From positions 40,652,975-40,716,974 of the forward strand of contig NC_090709.1 in the NCBI RefSeq assembly GCF_040954835.1: a stretch of DNA of 64,000 nt, given 5' to 3'. The translations under genes were made by a program, and so were the position numbers. Position 1 is the first letter of the stretch; each line of letters starts with the position of its first letter. This DNA comes from Lepisosteus oculatus. Lineage: Eukaryota; Chordata; Actinopteri; Semionotiformes; Lepisosteidae. Under the pieces are notes generated by a model. It had not been told where the DNA came from and made no database searches. It saw only the letters and a program-made list of their open reading frames with translations. Of the stretch, positions 1 through 10,385 are shown one piece after another.

Positions 1-101
1 CTCTCTGTGTAGAGTCCTCAATGGTGCTACAGTGTCACACTCACACCAGCCGCTGGAGCCCAGGTTCTGTTGCTACGGAAACGGACGCGACGAGCCGTTA
101 C

Positions 102-434
102 CCACGACGGTGAGCCGCACGTCGCCCAGAAACGTCCGGGAGCCGTCCTCTCCCTCCCTGAAGCACTCGTACGTGTCCTCGTCGGACAGCCGCGCGCGAT
201 GGAGGCTCAGGGAGAAGTCCCCCCGGGGGAGCCCGTCCCGGGACACCTCCGTGCGGTTCTCGAACCCGGGGCCGGGGGCGGCCCTGCCCTGGCGGAACGC
301 CCACACGCGTCTGGTGGGGGTCTGCCAGAGGAGGCTCAGGGAGCCCACAGGGGCCCCCCTGTAGGCAGATCCGTCACAGGGGAGAGAGACTGAGCCCCCA
401 AACCTCACCGACACAGAGACAGGAGCCGCCGAGA
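102..434 (-). CDS. V-set Ig exon (minus-strand copy)
   Basis: This is a 333-nt exon (111 codons), phase 1/1. On the minus strand it begins after a pyrimidine-rich cag at 435-437 and ends before GTAACG at 96-101. It mirrors 6609-6941 with coordinates summing to 7043. Confidence 0.75.
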
Positions 435-2179
435 CTGAGGGAGACAGCAACACAACACTCTAGTACACACAGCAACACAACACTCTAATACACACAACAC
501 AGCACCCCTGTAGGCAGATCCGTCACAGGGGAGAGAGACTGAGCCCCCAAACCTCACCGACACAGAGACAGGAGCCGCCGAGACTGAGGGAGACAGCAAC
601 ACAACACTCTAGTACACACAACAACACAACACAGCAACACGACACACTAATACACACAACACAGCAACACGACACTCTAGTACACACAGCAACACAACAC
701 TCTAATACACACAGCAACACAACACTCATACACACAGCAACACAACACAGCACCCCTGTAGGCAGATCCGTCACAGGGGAGAGAGACTGAGCCCCCAAAC
801 CTCACCGACACGGAGACAGGAGCCGCTGAGACTGAGGGAGACAGCAACACAACACTGTAGTACACACAACACAGCAACACAACACTCTAGTACACACAGC
901 AACACAACACAGCAACACGACACTCTAATACACACAGCAACACAACACTCTAGTACACACAGCAACACAACACTCTCATACACACAACACAGCAACACAA
1001 CACTCTAGTACACACAGCAACACAACACAGCAACACGACACTCTTATACACACAACACAGCAACACAACACTCTAGTACACACAGCAACACAACACAGCA
1101 ACACGACACTCTTATACACACAACACAGCAACACGACACTCTAATACACACAGCAACACAACACTCTTATACACACAACACAACACAACACTCTAATACA
1201 CACAACAACACAACACTCTTATACACACAGCAACACAACACTCTAATACACACAACACAGCAACACGACACTAATACTCACAACAATACAACACTCTCAT
1301 ACACACACAGCACAACACAGCACACTCTTATACACACACACAACACAACACTCCTATACACACAACAATACAACACTCTTATACACACACAACACAACAG
1401 ACAGTAACACAACACTCTAATACACACAACAACACAACTCTCTCATACACACAACACAGCAACACAACACTGACACACAACAGACAGTGGACACCCTTCT
1501 AGACACACCCCGGAGAGAGACTGTGACCCACCTGTGGGACAGAATTACATGTCTGTCCCCTGACTGAATCCCACACAGGTGAGTTAGAGGAGAGCTCACC
1601 TCCAGACAGGACGGACAACAGCAGCCCAGCCCAGAGCATCATGGGATTGGACGCCCTTTTTGACACCGAGACAGGAGCTGAAGGGGCCGTGGAGAGAGAC
1701 TGTGACCCACCTGTGGGACAGAATTACATGTCTGTCCCCTGACTGAATCCCACAGAGGTTAGTTAGAGGAGAGCTCACCTCCAGACAGGACGGACAACAG
1801 CAGCCCAGCCCAGAGCATCATGGGATTGGACGCCCTTTTTGACACCGAGACAGGAGCTGAAGGGGCCGTGGAGAGAGACTGTGACCCACCTGTGGGACAG
1901 AATTACATGTCTGTCCCCTGACTGAATCCCACAGAGGTTAGTTAGAGGAGAGCTCACCTCCAGACAGGACGGACAACAGCAGCCCAGCCCAGAGCATCAT
2001 GGGATTGGACGCCCTTTTTGACACCGAGACAGGAGCTGAAGGGGCCGTGGAGAGAGACTGTGACCCACCTGTGGGACAGAATAACATGTCTGTCCCGTGA
2101 CTGAATCCCACACAGGTGAGTTAGAGGAGAGCTCACCTCCAGACAGGACGGACAACAGCAGCCCAGCCCAGAGCATCAT
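102..2179 (-). CDS. IgSF V-domain receptor gene, 5' part, truncated by window edge
   Basis: Inverted paralogue of the gene at 4316-8915. The V-set exon is complement(102..434), 333 nt, phase 1 on both sides, with a cag acceptor and a GTAACG donor. It encodes a V fold: the first Cys in VSLPC, Trp in LLWQTP, and the D-x-Y-x-C motif in EDTYEC. Its predicted residues appear identical to those of the plus-strand copy. Upstream are four copies of a phase-1 leader exon, complement(1600..1642), (1779..1821), (1958..2000) and (2137..2179), each starting MMLWAGLLLSVLSG. The G|TC junction gives Val, joining leader to V domain. The intron between is a minisatellite. Later Ig and TM exons would lie left of position 1. 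The V domain resembles fish B7/butyrophilin-like domains (family knowledge). It may be a functional gene or a partial inverted copy; the window cannot decide. Confidence 0.6.
504..583 (-). pseudogene. 5' fragment of the V exon trapped in the minisatellite (copy A)
   Basis: About 80 nt that repeat the first part of the V exon, including its splice acceptor, but stop at the SLPCDGSAYRG segment and run into the repeat array. It has no downstream exon half or donor, so it is a decoy acceptor at best. Confidence 0.7.
753..831 (-). pseudogene. 5' fragment of the V exon trapped in the minisatellite (copy B)
   Basis: A second truncated copy (about 79 nt) of the V exon start with its acceptor, slightly diverged from copy A. 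The exon edge therefore takes part in the tandem amplification of the intron repeat. Confidence 0.7.
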
Positions 2180-2183
2180 GGGA
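1504..2183 (-). repeat. 179-bp tandem repeat carrying a leader exon (about 4 copies)
   Basis: Near-identical 179-bp units are spaced at 1600, 1779, 1958 and 2137. Each holds a leader exon with ATG, hydrophobic core and GGTGAG donor, plus its upstream flank. The plus-strand arm holds a single copy (about 4183-4370). If transcribed, each unit could act as an alternative first exon. Confidence 0.85.
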
Positions 2184-2993
2184 TTGGTCTCTCTGCAGGG
2201 AGGGGGCGCAGAAGGAAGAGGTTAAAAACTAAATTAAAAAAGGGAAGAGAGAGGTTCAGTACGGAGTAGAGACTCCGATTCCGGTCCGTACCCGAGACCT
2301 TGAGACCTTGAGACCCGACCCGACCCGGAAATCGGTCCCTTCTCCTCCCACTGTAGAACTGTACAAAAAAAAGTCAGGTTTTACTAAGGAACCAGTACAG
2401 GTTGCTGTACCTGTGCTGAAGAGAGACACAGCGTTTCGGCTGGGGAGCTTTATTCAATATTTGCAGCCCCTCTCCGCTTTTACAGGCTACAGTGTTTACT
2501 TTAACTTAATATGGCGTGGTTAACTTCCGTATGATCTGCACCGAAGCCAGTTACAGTCCCTGGAGAGAGCGACGCCCTGTCTTGCTGGACAGCTACCGAA
2601 GCAAATATTTCCTCGGGAGAGTCATGCAACTGGCTGGGGTTATATTTCTGGATTGATATTATATCTCTGGACTTTGTTGCACACACGCGAGGAGCAGGAC
2701 CAAAGCACAGTATCGCGGTACGTGCTTTCTCACTTTTTGGTCGATTCAGCAAGAGCCACACTGCAAAACAACATCAACAACAACAAAAAAAAAAAGTAAA
2801 AACAAGTCGTAGCCTGTGGTCGGTGTGAAATTTACTCTACCTCGTATTCGCTAAGCGTCCAGAAGACTCGACTTTCCGCTTCTTGCACTGTAACTTTGAG
2901 AAATCGTATCGCCCGGTACTGTGTAATCACAGCACATGTATAAATACAGCAGCTCTGCTGTACTGTACTACACTGTGTGTTTTGTTGCACCCA

Positions 2994-3012
2994 GGGCGCC
3001 ACCTAGCGGCCG
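2994..3012 (-). promoter_or_regulatory. Candidate CTCF site
   Basis: The sequence gcgccacctagcggccg fits the reverse form of the vertebrate CTCF consensus (GCCMYCTRSTGGC) with one tolerated change. It lies between two divergent genes, where an insulator is plausible. This is motif evidence only. Confidence 0.4.
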
Positions 3013-3689
3013 TTTGTGCTGCGAAAGAGGAGGACCGGCAGCTTCGCGGTTTCTCTCCCGGAGTTCGTCGCCCCCGCATTCGGCGTGAGACCGCCAGCCG
3101 AGGCCGTGGTTTCAAAGGAGGCCTGGCGGTCCGGGCGGTGGTGAGCCGGTGTGTGCCGCCGATTCTCGCTTTCGCTTTGTCACCCAGCTCTGAGTCATGA
3201 CACTATACAAGCTACCAGAGCGTTAAAGCGATGAAACCAACTACGTTTTGTTTTATTTACAGTTTTTTTTTGTTGTTGTTGTTGCTGCGTTACTATCACT
3301 AATGTTGACCAGTGTTACAGCTAGCTGGGTCACCGAAAAGGACTTTTAATTGTTTAAAAAAAATGAAAGTCTCAGAAACGTTAAGACATTCGGAGTGGAC
3401 TACATTTGATCACTCAGAAAGCGCAATTTCCTCAGTCTGTTACAGTACAAAACGTAACCAGAGCAGGAAAAAAAAACAACACAAAAACGCTTCTAGTGAG
3501 GTTAAAGTTTGCACCCCACAAATATGAACGATTAATAAGTAGTGTGGCTTGTTCAAGGAAAATGCAAATCTCACTTGTATGTAATTACAAAGCACTGTGT
3601 TTCAATTCACGTATTTTACACTGGGATTAACAAGCATCTAATTGGGATTAATAATAAAATAAGGGGTCAAATCCACCAGAATTATGTTA

Positions 3690-4015
3690 GATGTTGTTGG
3701 GCTTCAAAACAGCACACCATCCTCATGCTCTCCAATAAGGTTCTGCGTGGCTCGGCCCCTCAGTACCTGTCTGAACTATTATCGCCCTGCTCCCCACCTC
3801 GCAACCTTCTGACTCTGCTCTCCTGACTGTCCCCCCAAGCCCGTCTACACTCCTGCTGTATTCAGTACCAACTGTCTACACATTCTCATCCTGTTTCTCT
3901 CCTGTATTTTTGTTGCTGTGGTTTTTATTGTTGTTGTTGTTGTTGCCGTTGTCTTTCTGTAAAGCCCTTTGAGAAGCCACCTTTAAAGGCGCTATATGAA
4001 ATAAAGTTTCTTCTT
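3690..4015 (+). mobile_element. LINE 3'-end fragment (L2/CR1-like)
   Basis: A short frame reads APQYLSELLSPCSPPRNLL, typical of the degenerate C-terminus of L2/CR1-type ORF2 in fish genomes (from recall). It is followed by a tail with ctttgagaagcc, a ggcgctatatga block and aataaag. It is 5'-truncated and not coding. Confidence 0.55.
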
Positions 4016-4315
4016 CTTATCACACTTTAATTAGCATGACTTCAGTGTCAGCTTAAACTGAATGTGCTCTGCTTTTCCTGGATACACAAAAGGATTGTAA
4101 ATCGGAGAGTTTTCACAGGAGGTCACTTCTGTTTTGACTGGACATGAAGGGCCTGTCCCCTCTCTCTCTCTCCTAACTCCTTAACTCACCTGTGGGGCAT
4201 TCAGTCAGGGGACAGGCATACAGCCACGTTATTCTGTCCCACAGGTGGGTCTCAGTCTCTCTCCACAGCCCCTTCAGCTCCTGTCTCGGTGTCTAAAAGG
4301 GCGTCCAATCCCACG

Positions 4316-4355
4316 ATGCTCTGGGCTGGGCTGTTGTTGTCCGTCCTGTCTGGTG
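4316..4355 (+). CDS. Leader exon
   Basis: ATG to G|GTGAGC, 40 nt, phase 1. It encodes a short hydrophobic signal peptide and is mirrored four times at 1600-2179. Confidence 0.7.
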
Positions 4356-7300
4356 GTGAGCTCTCCTTTCTGGGTCTCTGTGCGTCTCAATTCAGTCGGG
4401 GCAGAGAAATAGTGTGCTGTGTTGTGTGTGTATAAGAGTGCGCTGTGGTGCTGTGTTGCTGTGTTATGTGTATAAAAATGTGCTGTGTTGCTGTGTTGTG
4501 TGTGTGCACAAGAGTGCTGTGTTGTCTGTATACAGTAAGAGTGTGCTGTGTGTGTATGAGAGTGTTGTGTTCTTGTTTGTATAAGGGTGTTGTGTTGCTG
4601 TGTGTATGAGTGTTGTGTTGCTGTGTTGTGTGTATAAGAGTGTGCTGTGTTGTGCTGTGTGTGTATGAGTGTTGTGTTGTTGTGTGTATTAGAGTGTTGT
4701 GTCGCTGTTTTGTGTTGTTGTGTGTATAAGTGTTGTGTTGCTGTCTTGAGAGTATTAGAGTGTTGTGTTGCTGTGTTGTGTGTATAAGAGTTTTGTGTTG
4801 CTGTGTTGTTGTGTGTATGAGTGTGCTGTGTTGTGCTGTGTGTATGAGAGTGTTGTGTTGCTGTGTTGTGTTGTTGTGAGTATAAGAGTGTTGTGAGTAT
4901 TAGAGTGTTGTGTTGTTGTGAGTATTAGTGTCGTGTTGCTGTGTTGTGTTGTTGTGTGTATGAGTGTTGTGTTGCTGTGTTGTGTGTATAAGAGTGTGCT
5001 GTGTTGTGCTGTGTATGAGTGTTGTGTTGTTGTGTGTATTAGAGTGTCGTGTTGCTGTGTTGTTGTGAGTATGAGTGTCGTGTTGCTGTGTGTATTAGAG
5101 TGTTGTGTTGCTGTGTTGTGTTGCTGTGTGTATTAGAGTGTTGTGTTGCTGTGTTGTGTTGCTGTGTGTATTAGAGTGTTTTGTTGCTGTGTGTACTAGA
5201 GTGTTGTGTTGCTGTGTTGTGTGTATTAGAGTGTTGTGTTGTTGTGTGTATTAGTGTTGTGCTGTGTGTGTATTAGAGTGTTGTGTTGTTGTATTAGTGT
5301 TGTGCTGTATGTGTATAAGGGTGTTGTGTTGTTGTGTGTATAAGAGTGTTGTGTTGCTGTGTTGTTGTGTGTATAAGAGTGTGCTGTGTTGTGCTGAGTG
5401 TGTATAAGGGTGTTGTGTTGCTTTGTGTATTAGAGTGTCGTGTTGTGTTGTTGTGAGTATTAGAGTGTCGTGTTGTGTTGTTGTGTGTATAAGAGTGTTG
5501 TGTTGTTGTGTGTATTAGAGTGTTGTGTTGTTGTGTTGCTGTGTGTACTAGAGTGTCGTGTTGCTGTGTTGTGTTGCTGTGTGTATAAGAGTGTTGTGTT
5601 GCTGTGTGTACTAGAGTGTCATGTTGCTGTGTTGTGTTGCTGTGTGTATTAGAGTGTTGTGTTGCTGTGTTGTGTGTATAAGAGTGTCGTGTTGCTGTGT
5701 TGTGTTGCTGTGTGTATTAGAGTGTTGTGTTGCTGTGTGTATGAGAGTGTTGTGTTGCTGTGTTGTGTGTATGAGAGTGTTATGTTGCTGTGTGTACTAG
5801 AGTGTTGTGTTGCTGTGTGTATTAGAGTGTCGTGTTGCTGTGTTGTGTGTATAAGAGTGTTGTGTCGCTGTGTTGTGTTGTTGTGTGTATAAGAGTGTTG
5901 TGTTGCTGTGTGTATGAGAGTGTTGTGTTGCTGTGTTGTGTGTACTAGAGTGTTGTGTTGCTGTGTGTACTAGAGTGTTGTGTTGCGTGTACTAGAGTGT
6001 CGTGTTGCTGTGTTGTGTTGCTGTGTGTATTAGAGTGTTGTGTTGCTGTGTTGTGTGTATTAGAGTGTTGTGTTGCTGTGTGTATGAGAGTGTTGTGTTG
6101 CTGTGTTGTGTGTATTAGTGTTGTGTTGCTGTGTGTATGAGAGTGTTGTGTTGCTGTGTTGTGTGTATGAGAGTGTTATGTTGCTGTGTGTACTAGAGTG
6201 TTGTGTTGCTGTGTGTACTAGAGTGTTGTGTTGCTGTGTTGTGTTGCTGTGTGTATTAGAGTGTCGTGTTGCTGTGTTGTGTGTATAAGAGTGTTGTGTC
6301 GCTGTGTTGTGTTGTTGTTTGTATAAGAGTGTTGTGTTGCTGTGTGTATTAGTGTTGTGTTGCTGTGTTGTGTGTACTAGTGTTGTGTTGCTGTGTGTAC
6401 TAGAGTGTTGTGTTGCGTGTACTAGAGTGTTGTGTTGCTGTGTTGTGTGTGTATTAGAGTGTTGTGTTGCTGTGTGTACTAGAGTGTTGTGTTGCTGTGT
6501 TGTGTTGCTGTGTGTACTAGAGTGTTGTGTTGCTGTGTGTATAAGAGTGTCGTGTTGCTGTGTTGTGTTGCTGTGTGTACTACAGTGTTGTGTTGCTGTC
6601 TCCCTCAGTCTCGGCGGCTCCTGTCTCCGTGTCGGTGAGGTTTGGGGGCTCAGTCTCTCTCCCCTGTGACGGATCTGCCTACAGGGGGGCCCCTGTGGGC
6701 TCCCTGAGCCTCCTCTGGCAGACCCCCACCAGACGCGTGTGGGCGTTCCGCCAGGGCAGGGCCGCCCCCGGCCCCGGGTTCGAGAACCGCACGGAGGTGT
6801 CCCGGGACGGGCTCCCCCGGGGGGACTTCTCCCTGAGCCTCCATCGCGCGCGGCTGTCCGACGAGGACACGTACGAGTGCTTCAGGGAGGGAGAGGACGG
6901 CTCCCGGACGTTTCTGGGCGACGTGCGGCTCACCGTCGTGGGTAACGGCTCGTCGCGTCCGTTTCCGTAGCAACAGAACCGGGGCTCCAGCGGCAGGTGT
7001 GAGTGTGACACTGTAGCACCATTGAGGACTCTACACAGAGGGGGGTGGGGGTGGGGAACAGGCTGCCCAGCCCTGTGGTTGAAGCCGATACCCCGGCTCC
7101 TCTCCAGACACAGCTGGGTGAGCTCCTCCAGTCAGGACAGGGGGCTCCTCTGTACACAAAGTCTACAGCAGGGGGACTAGAGGCGTCTCCACTCCTGACA
7201 GAGGGGGGTTCTTATATCGCTCTCTGTCCTGATTGTCTTCCAGCTCGCAGAGACACTGTCACCCTGCAGGCTGGAGCCTCTCTGTCTGTCCCCCTGCTCA

Positions 7301-8915
7301 CTGGAGAGCCGGTGGAGGTGCTGTTTGACCCTGCGGGCTCAGGAGGCAGAGAGACCATCACCATCCTCACCCTGGAGGGCGACTGGGTGTCGTTCGAACC
7401 CCGATACCACACCCGCGTGCTGGTGAAGCACAAGGTCATGACCCTCTACGGCCTGACCCCGGCTGACCAGGGCACCTACACCGTCCTGCAGCTGGACACC
7501 AGAAGGGCCCTCAGCACCGTCCAGCTCACGGTGCACGGTAGGCCAGCGCGAGACCAGCTCTGTGGGCAGGAGCCCGGACTGCAGAGCCGGGCAGCTGACC
7601 GGTCAGCGGGTGTGGATGTGCTATAGGATTCTAGAACAAGCCAGTCAGGACAGGAGGCTCTGCTTTACACAAAGGGTGGTGGGGGTGTGGAACAAGCCGG
7701 TGTGTTCATGATTGCTGTGTTTAGTTCTGTGCCCCTCAGTCTTTCTCTAGAGTCTCTCATCGTGTAGGTGTCTCTCTCGGTCTCTGCGGCTCCTGTTTTT
7801 ACACAAAGGGTGGTGGGGGTGTGGAACAAGCTGGTGTGAGTGAGGGAAGGTGGACAGCAGATAATAAATTAATAAAGAGATTCCCTGACCTGTCCTGACT
7901 TTCCTGCCCTCTCTTCTTCCTCAGCATGCTCTCGGCGCCTCACCCTGCAGGCTGGAGCCTCTCTGTCTGTCCCCCTGATCACTGGAGAGCCGGTGGAGGT
8001 GCTGTTTGACCCTGCAGGCTCAGGAGACTGGACCTCAGTGTGTTCTGTCCAGAGCAGCACAGCCAGCTGTGTCCCCCAGTACAGAGACAGAGTGTCAGTG
8101 GACAATCAGGAGCTCAGGCTGCAGGAGCTGAGGGCGTCTGATCAGGGGAGCTACACAGTGAGGGACCTTCAGGGAAACACCATCAGCACTGCGATCGTCA
8201 CTGTGGAGGGTGAGCAGGTCTACAGCAGGGGGACTAGAGGGGTCTCCACTCCTGACAGAGGGGGTTCTTATATCGCTCTCTGTCCTGATTGTCTTCCAGC
8301 TCGCAGAGACAATGTCACCCTGCAGGCTGGAGCCTCTCTGTCTGTCCCCCTGCTCACTGGAGAGCCGGTGGAGGTGCTGTTTGACCCTGCAGGCTCAGGA
8401 GGCAGAGAGACCATCACCATCCTCACCCTGGAGGGCGGCTGGGTGTCGTTCGAACATCGATACCACACCCGCGTGCTGGTGAAGCACGAGGTCATGACCC
8501 TCTACGGCCTGACCCCGGCTGACCAGGGCACCTACACCGTCCTGCAGCTGGACACCAGAAGGGCCCTCAGCACCGTCCAGCTCACTGTGCACGGCAGGAC
8601 AGCGCTCAGTCAGTCATTTCTTTGATCGCTGTAGGGCCTGACCTCTGTGGACACGGCAGCAGCCAGGTTTGCTATTGCTTTCCCTGCCTCTCCTCTGTGC
8701 TAAGAGGGAAACAGACCCCTCTCCCCGCCCGCTGCCCCGATGTAGTGATATCCCGCCTGCACCACTCAGCGATCCTCTCCTCAGACATAAATTTTTCTCT
8801 TTCGTTTGTTTTTTTTTTTGGTGCAGGTCCCGCCAATATCAGAAACAACCTTCTGTTCACCTTCCTGCTGCTCGCGATCCTGGTTTTGTTTTGGTTTTTT
8901 TTGCGCTTTTATTAG
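4316..8915 (+). CDS. Ig-superfamily type I membrane protein, six exons
   Basis: Exons: 4316-4355 (leader MLWAGLLLSVLSG), 6609-6941 (V-set), 7244-7537, 7925-8209 and 8300-8593 (three Ig-like domains), 8827-8915 (TM, stop TAG). All internal junctions are phase 1 and the sum is 1335 nt (444 aa). The V domain has SLPC, LLWQT and EDTYEC. The next three domains keep a V-like D-Q-G-x-Y core but replace both canonical cysteines (SLSVP, GTYTV). The TM exon is NNLLFTFLLLAILVLFWFF and leaves only LRFY outside, so the protein lacks a signalling motif and is probably a ligand, or works through a partner. The last internal donor is GC (8594) rather than GT. AATAAA lies at 8955-8960. The V domain resembles fish B7/butyrophilin-like proteins. 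The cysteine-free domains recall CD2/SLAM-type V domains, but I cannot assign a family. Confidence 0.72.
4410..6597. repeat. Minisatellite in intron 1 of the right IgSF gene
   Basis: About 2.2 kb of tandem gtgttgctgtgttgtgtgta and taagagt blocks of variable unit length, ending just before the V-exon acceptor. It is about twice the length of the mirrored array at 438-1480. Confidence 0.92.
6609..6941 (+). CDS. V-set Ig exon
   Basis: The exon is 333 nt, after ctgtctccctcag and before GTAACG. It has both canonical cysteines, the core Trp, an N-glycosylation sequon (ENRT) and RDGLPRGDFSLSL before the second Cys, a pattern familiar from fish B7/butyrophilin-like V domains. Confidence 0.8.
7040..7160 (+). 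repeat. Single copy of the dispersed 121-bp repeat
   Basis: One unit of the sequence that is tandemly amplified at 18590-19016, 19655-20218 and 50456-51000, here inside an intron. A degraded partial copy is at about 7640-7700. Confidence 0.7.
7244..7537 (+). CDS. Ig-like exon without canonical cysteines (domain 2)
   Basis: The exon is 294 nt, phase 1/1, with acceptor gattgtcttccag and donor GTAGGC. The strand-B Cys is replaced (ASLSVPLL) and the strand-F Cys is replaced (DQGTYTV). It is nearly identical to the exon at 8300-8593, with 5 visible residue differences. Confidence 0.75.
7925..8209 (+). CDS. Ig-like exon, chimeric (domain 3)
   Basis: The exon is 285 nt, phase 1/1, acceptor cttcctcag, donor GTGAGC. 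The first third matches domains 2 and 4 almost exactly up to FDPAGSG and then diverges completely (SVCSVQSSTASC, ending SDQGSYTVRD). It has an extra Cys pair in the middle but no canonical B/F cysteines. Confidence 0.72.
8300..8593 (+). CDS. Ig-like exon without canonical cysteines (domain 4)
   Basis: The exon is 294 nt and a recent copy of 7244-7537, including about 80 nt of upstream intron. Its donor is GCAGGA, where the sister exon has GTAGGC. If this site is not used, translation reads on 10 codons after G to a stop at 8623-8625, giving a protein without the TM helix. Confidence 0.72.
8827..8915 (+). CDS. Transmembrane exon with stop
   Basis: After a polypyrimidine tract and gtgcag, 29 residues form one hydrophobic helix ending FFLRFY and TAG. 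It has no charged residue in the membrane span and no tyrosine motif. Confidence 0.72.
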
Positions 8916-8954
8916 ATGTAGAGCTGTTTTATAATTTTGTAAGATATATTTTTC

Positions 8955-8960
8955 AATAAA
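8955..8960 (+). terminator. Polyadenylation signal of the IgSF gene
   Basis: AATAAA lies 40 nt after the stop codon of the TM exon and is followed by an A-rich run. Confidence 0.6.
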
Positions 8961-9590
8961 ATAAAAAAAAAACGAAATCAAATTTGGTGTCTGTGTTCGG
9001 TACTGCGGGGGCTGAGAAAATAACGTCCCTTTTAATTCCATTTCCCCAAACACGGACATGCCCGGGGAGGCATCTAGAAATAAAGAAATACATCTATATA
9101 TTTTTTTCTTTCTCTCTCTCGTGAACTGCTCGTCTTGGCACGCCACGCCTGAAACTGGAAGCCCAAGGTGTTTTCGGAGTAGCCCCAGAAAACGACACAA
9201 ACGCGACATTAAACGCTGGCCAGGAACATGGGCATTTCCTCTTTTTTCTGTCTTCCAAACGATGCTCTCAAAACGGCCCTTTCAGGACGGCGTGGGCCTT
9301 TTCCAACTAACCTTTTCCCTAACCCTGTAGGCGTGTGTGCAGGGCGCTTAAAAAAAACCCCAAAAACAAACACCTTCACGGCTACAGGGTTTCGCGGGCT
9401 CCTACAGAGAAGGAGGAGGATTCCCGATCCGCGCTGCAGTAAGACCGGAAAAAGCCGAAAGACCTTCGGCGATTCTGGTGCCGCAGCTGCATCGCCTCTG
9501 TCCGCCAGAGGGCGCCGTTCGGCCGTAACTTCGTGAAAGCACGGAGAACACAATCGCTGCACTTGCGTGGAAATATGTCCACCCCTTCCG
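8961..9590. other. Intergenic, no gene seen
   Basis: AT-rich at first, then GC-rich toward 9520. Open frames are short and show no family. It contains a candidate CTCF site at 9502-9516. Confidence 0.4.
9502..9516 (+). promoter_or_regulatory. Candidate CTCF site
   Basis: ccgccagagggcgcc matches the forward CTCF core (CCRSYAGRKGGCRS) without mismatch. Its orientation is opposite to the site at 2994. This is motif evidence only. Confidence 0.45.
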
Positions 9591-9594
9591 ACAG

Positions 9595-10181
9595 CTGTAT
9601 CCAGTCCAGGGTCACAGACTGGGGGAGCTGGAGTCTGTCCCAGCAGGCAACAGGCACAAGGCAGGGCTCACCCTGGACAGGACAGCAGTCCATCACAGGA
9701 CACACACACACACTCATACACCCTGGACAGGACAGCAGTCCATCACAGGACACACACACACTCACACACCCTGGACAGGACACCAGTCCATCACAGGACA
9801 CACACACACACTCACACACCCTGGACAGGACAGCAGTCCATCACAGGACACACACACACTCACACACCCTGGACAGGACACCAGTCCATCACAGGACACA
9901 CACACACACTCACACACCCTGGACAGGACACCAGTCCATCACAGGACACACACACACACTCACACACCCTGGACAGGACAGCAGTCCATCACAGGACACA
10001 CACACTCACACACCCTGGACAGGACACCAGTCCATCACAGGACACACACACTCACACCCTGGACAGGACAGCAGTCCATCACAGGACACACACACACACT
10101 CACACACCCTGGACAGGACAGCAGTCCATCACAGGACACACACACACTCACACACCCTGGACAGGACACCAGTCCATCACA

Positions 10182-10223
<42 letters not shown>

Positions 10224-10385
10224 GACAGGACACCAGTCCATCACAGGACACACACACACACCCTGGACAGGACAGCAATCGATCACAGGACACACACACA
10301 CACACATACACACACACCCTGGACAGGACAGCAGTCCATCACAGGACACACACACACACACACTCACACACCCTGGAGAGGACAC
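9595..10385 (+). repeat. Minisatellite of ctggacaggacaccagtcca type, with its parent dispersed element
   Basis: The stretch 9595-9670 (gggtcacagactgggg, gctggagtctgtcccag) is the left part of a dispersed element common in fish genomes (from recall). From 9670 the ctggacaggac / agtccatcacaggacacac block repeats about 15 times with variable (ac)n. The His/Thr-rich frames are artefacts. Confidence 0.88.

Larger units (their letters stand above)
438..1480. repeat. Minisatellite in intron 1 of the left IgSF gene
   Basis: Degenerate tandem repeats built on acagcaacacaacactct and agtacacac blocks, the reverse complement of the array at 4410-6597. It contains the two V-exon fragments. The Cys/Val-rich open frames here are repeat artefacts. 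Confidence 0.9.
2184..4182. other. Spacer between divergent IgSF genes
   Basis: Unique sequence between the two inverted arms, presumably holding both promoters. It includes a GC-rich patch around 2990-3180, a CTCF-like site and a LINE 3' fragment. Short open frames show no family resemblance. I see no convincing TATA box. Confidence 0.5.

Noticed and set aside
3542-3826. 94-codon frame ending in APQYLSELLSP
   Set aside because: Only the C-terminal part is LINE-like. It is a 5'-truncated retroelement tail, not a gene.
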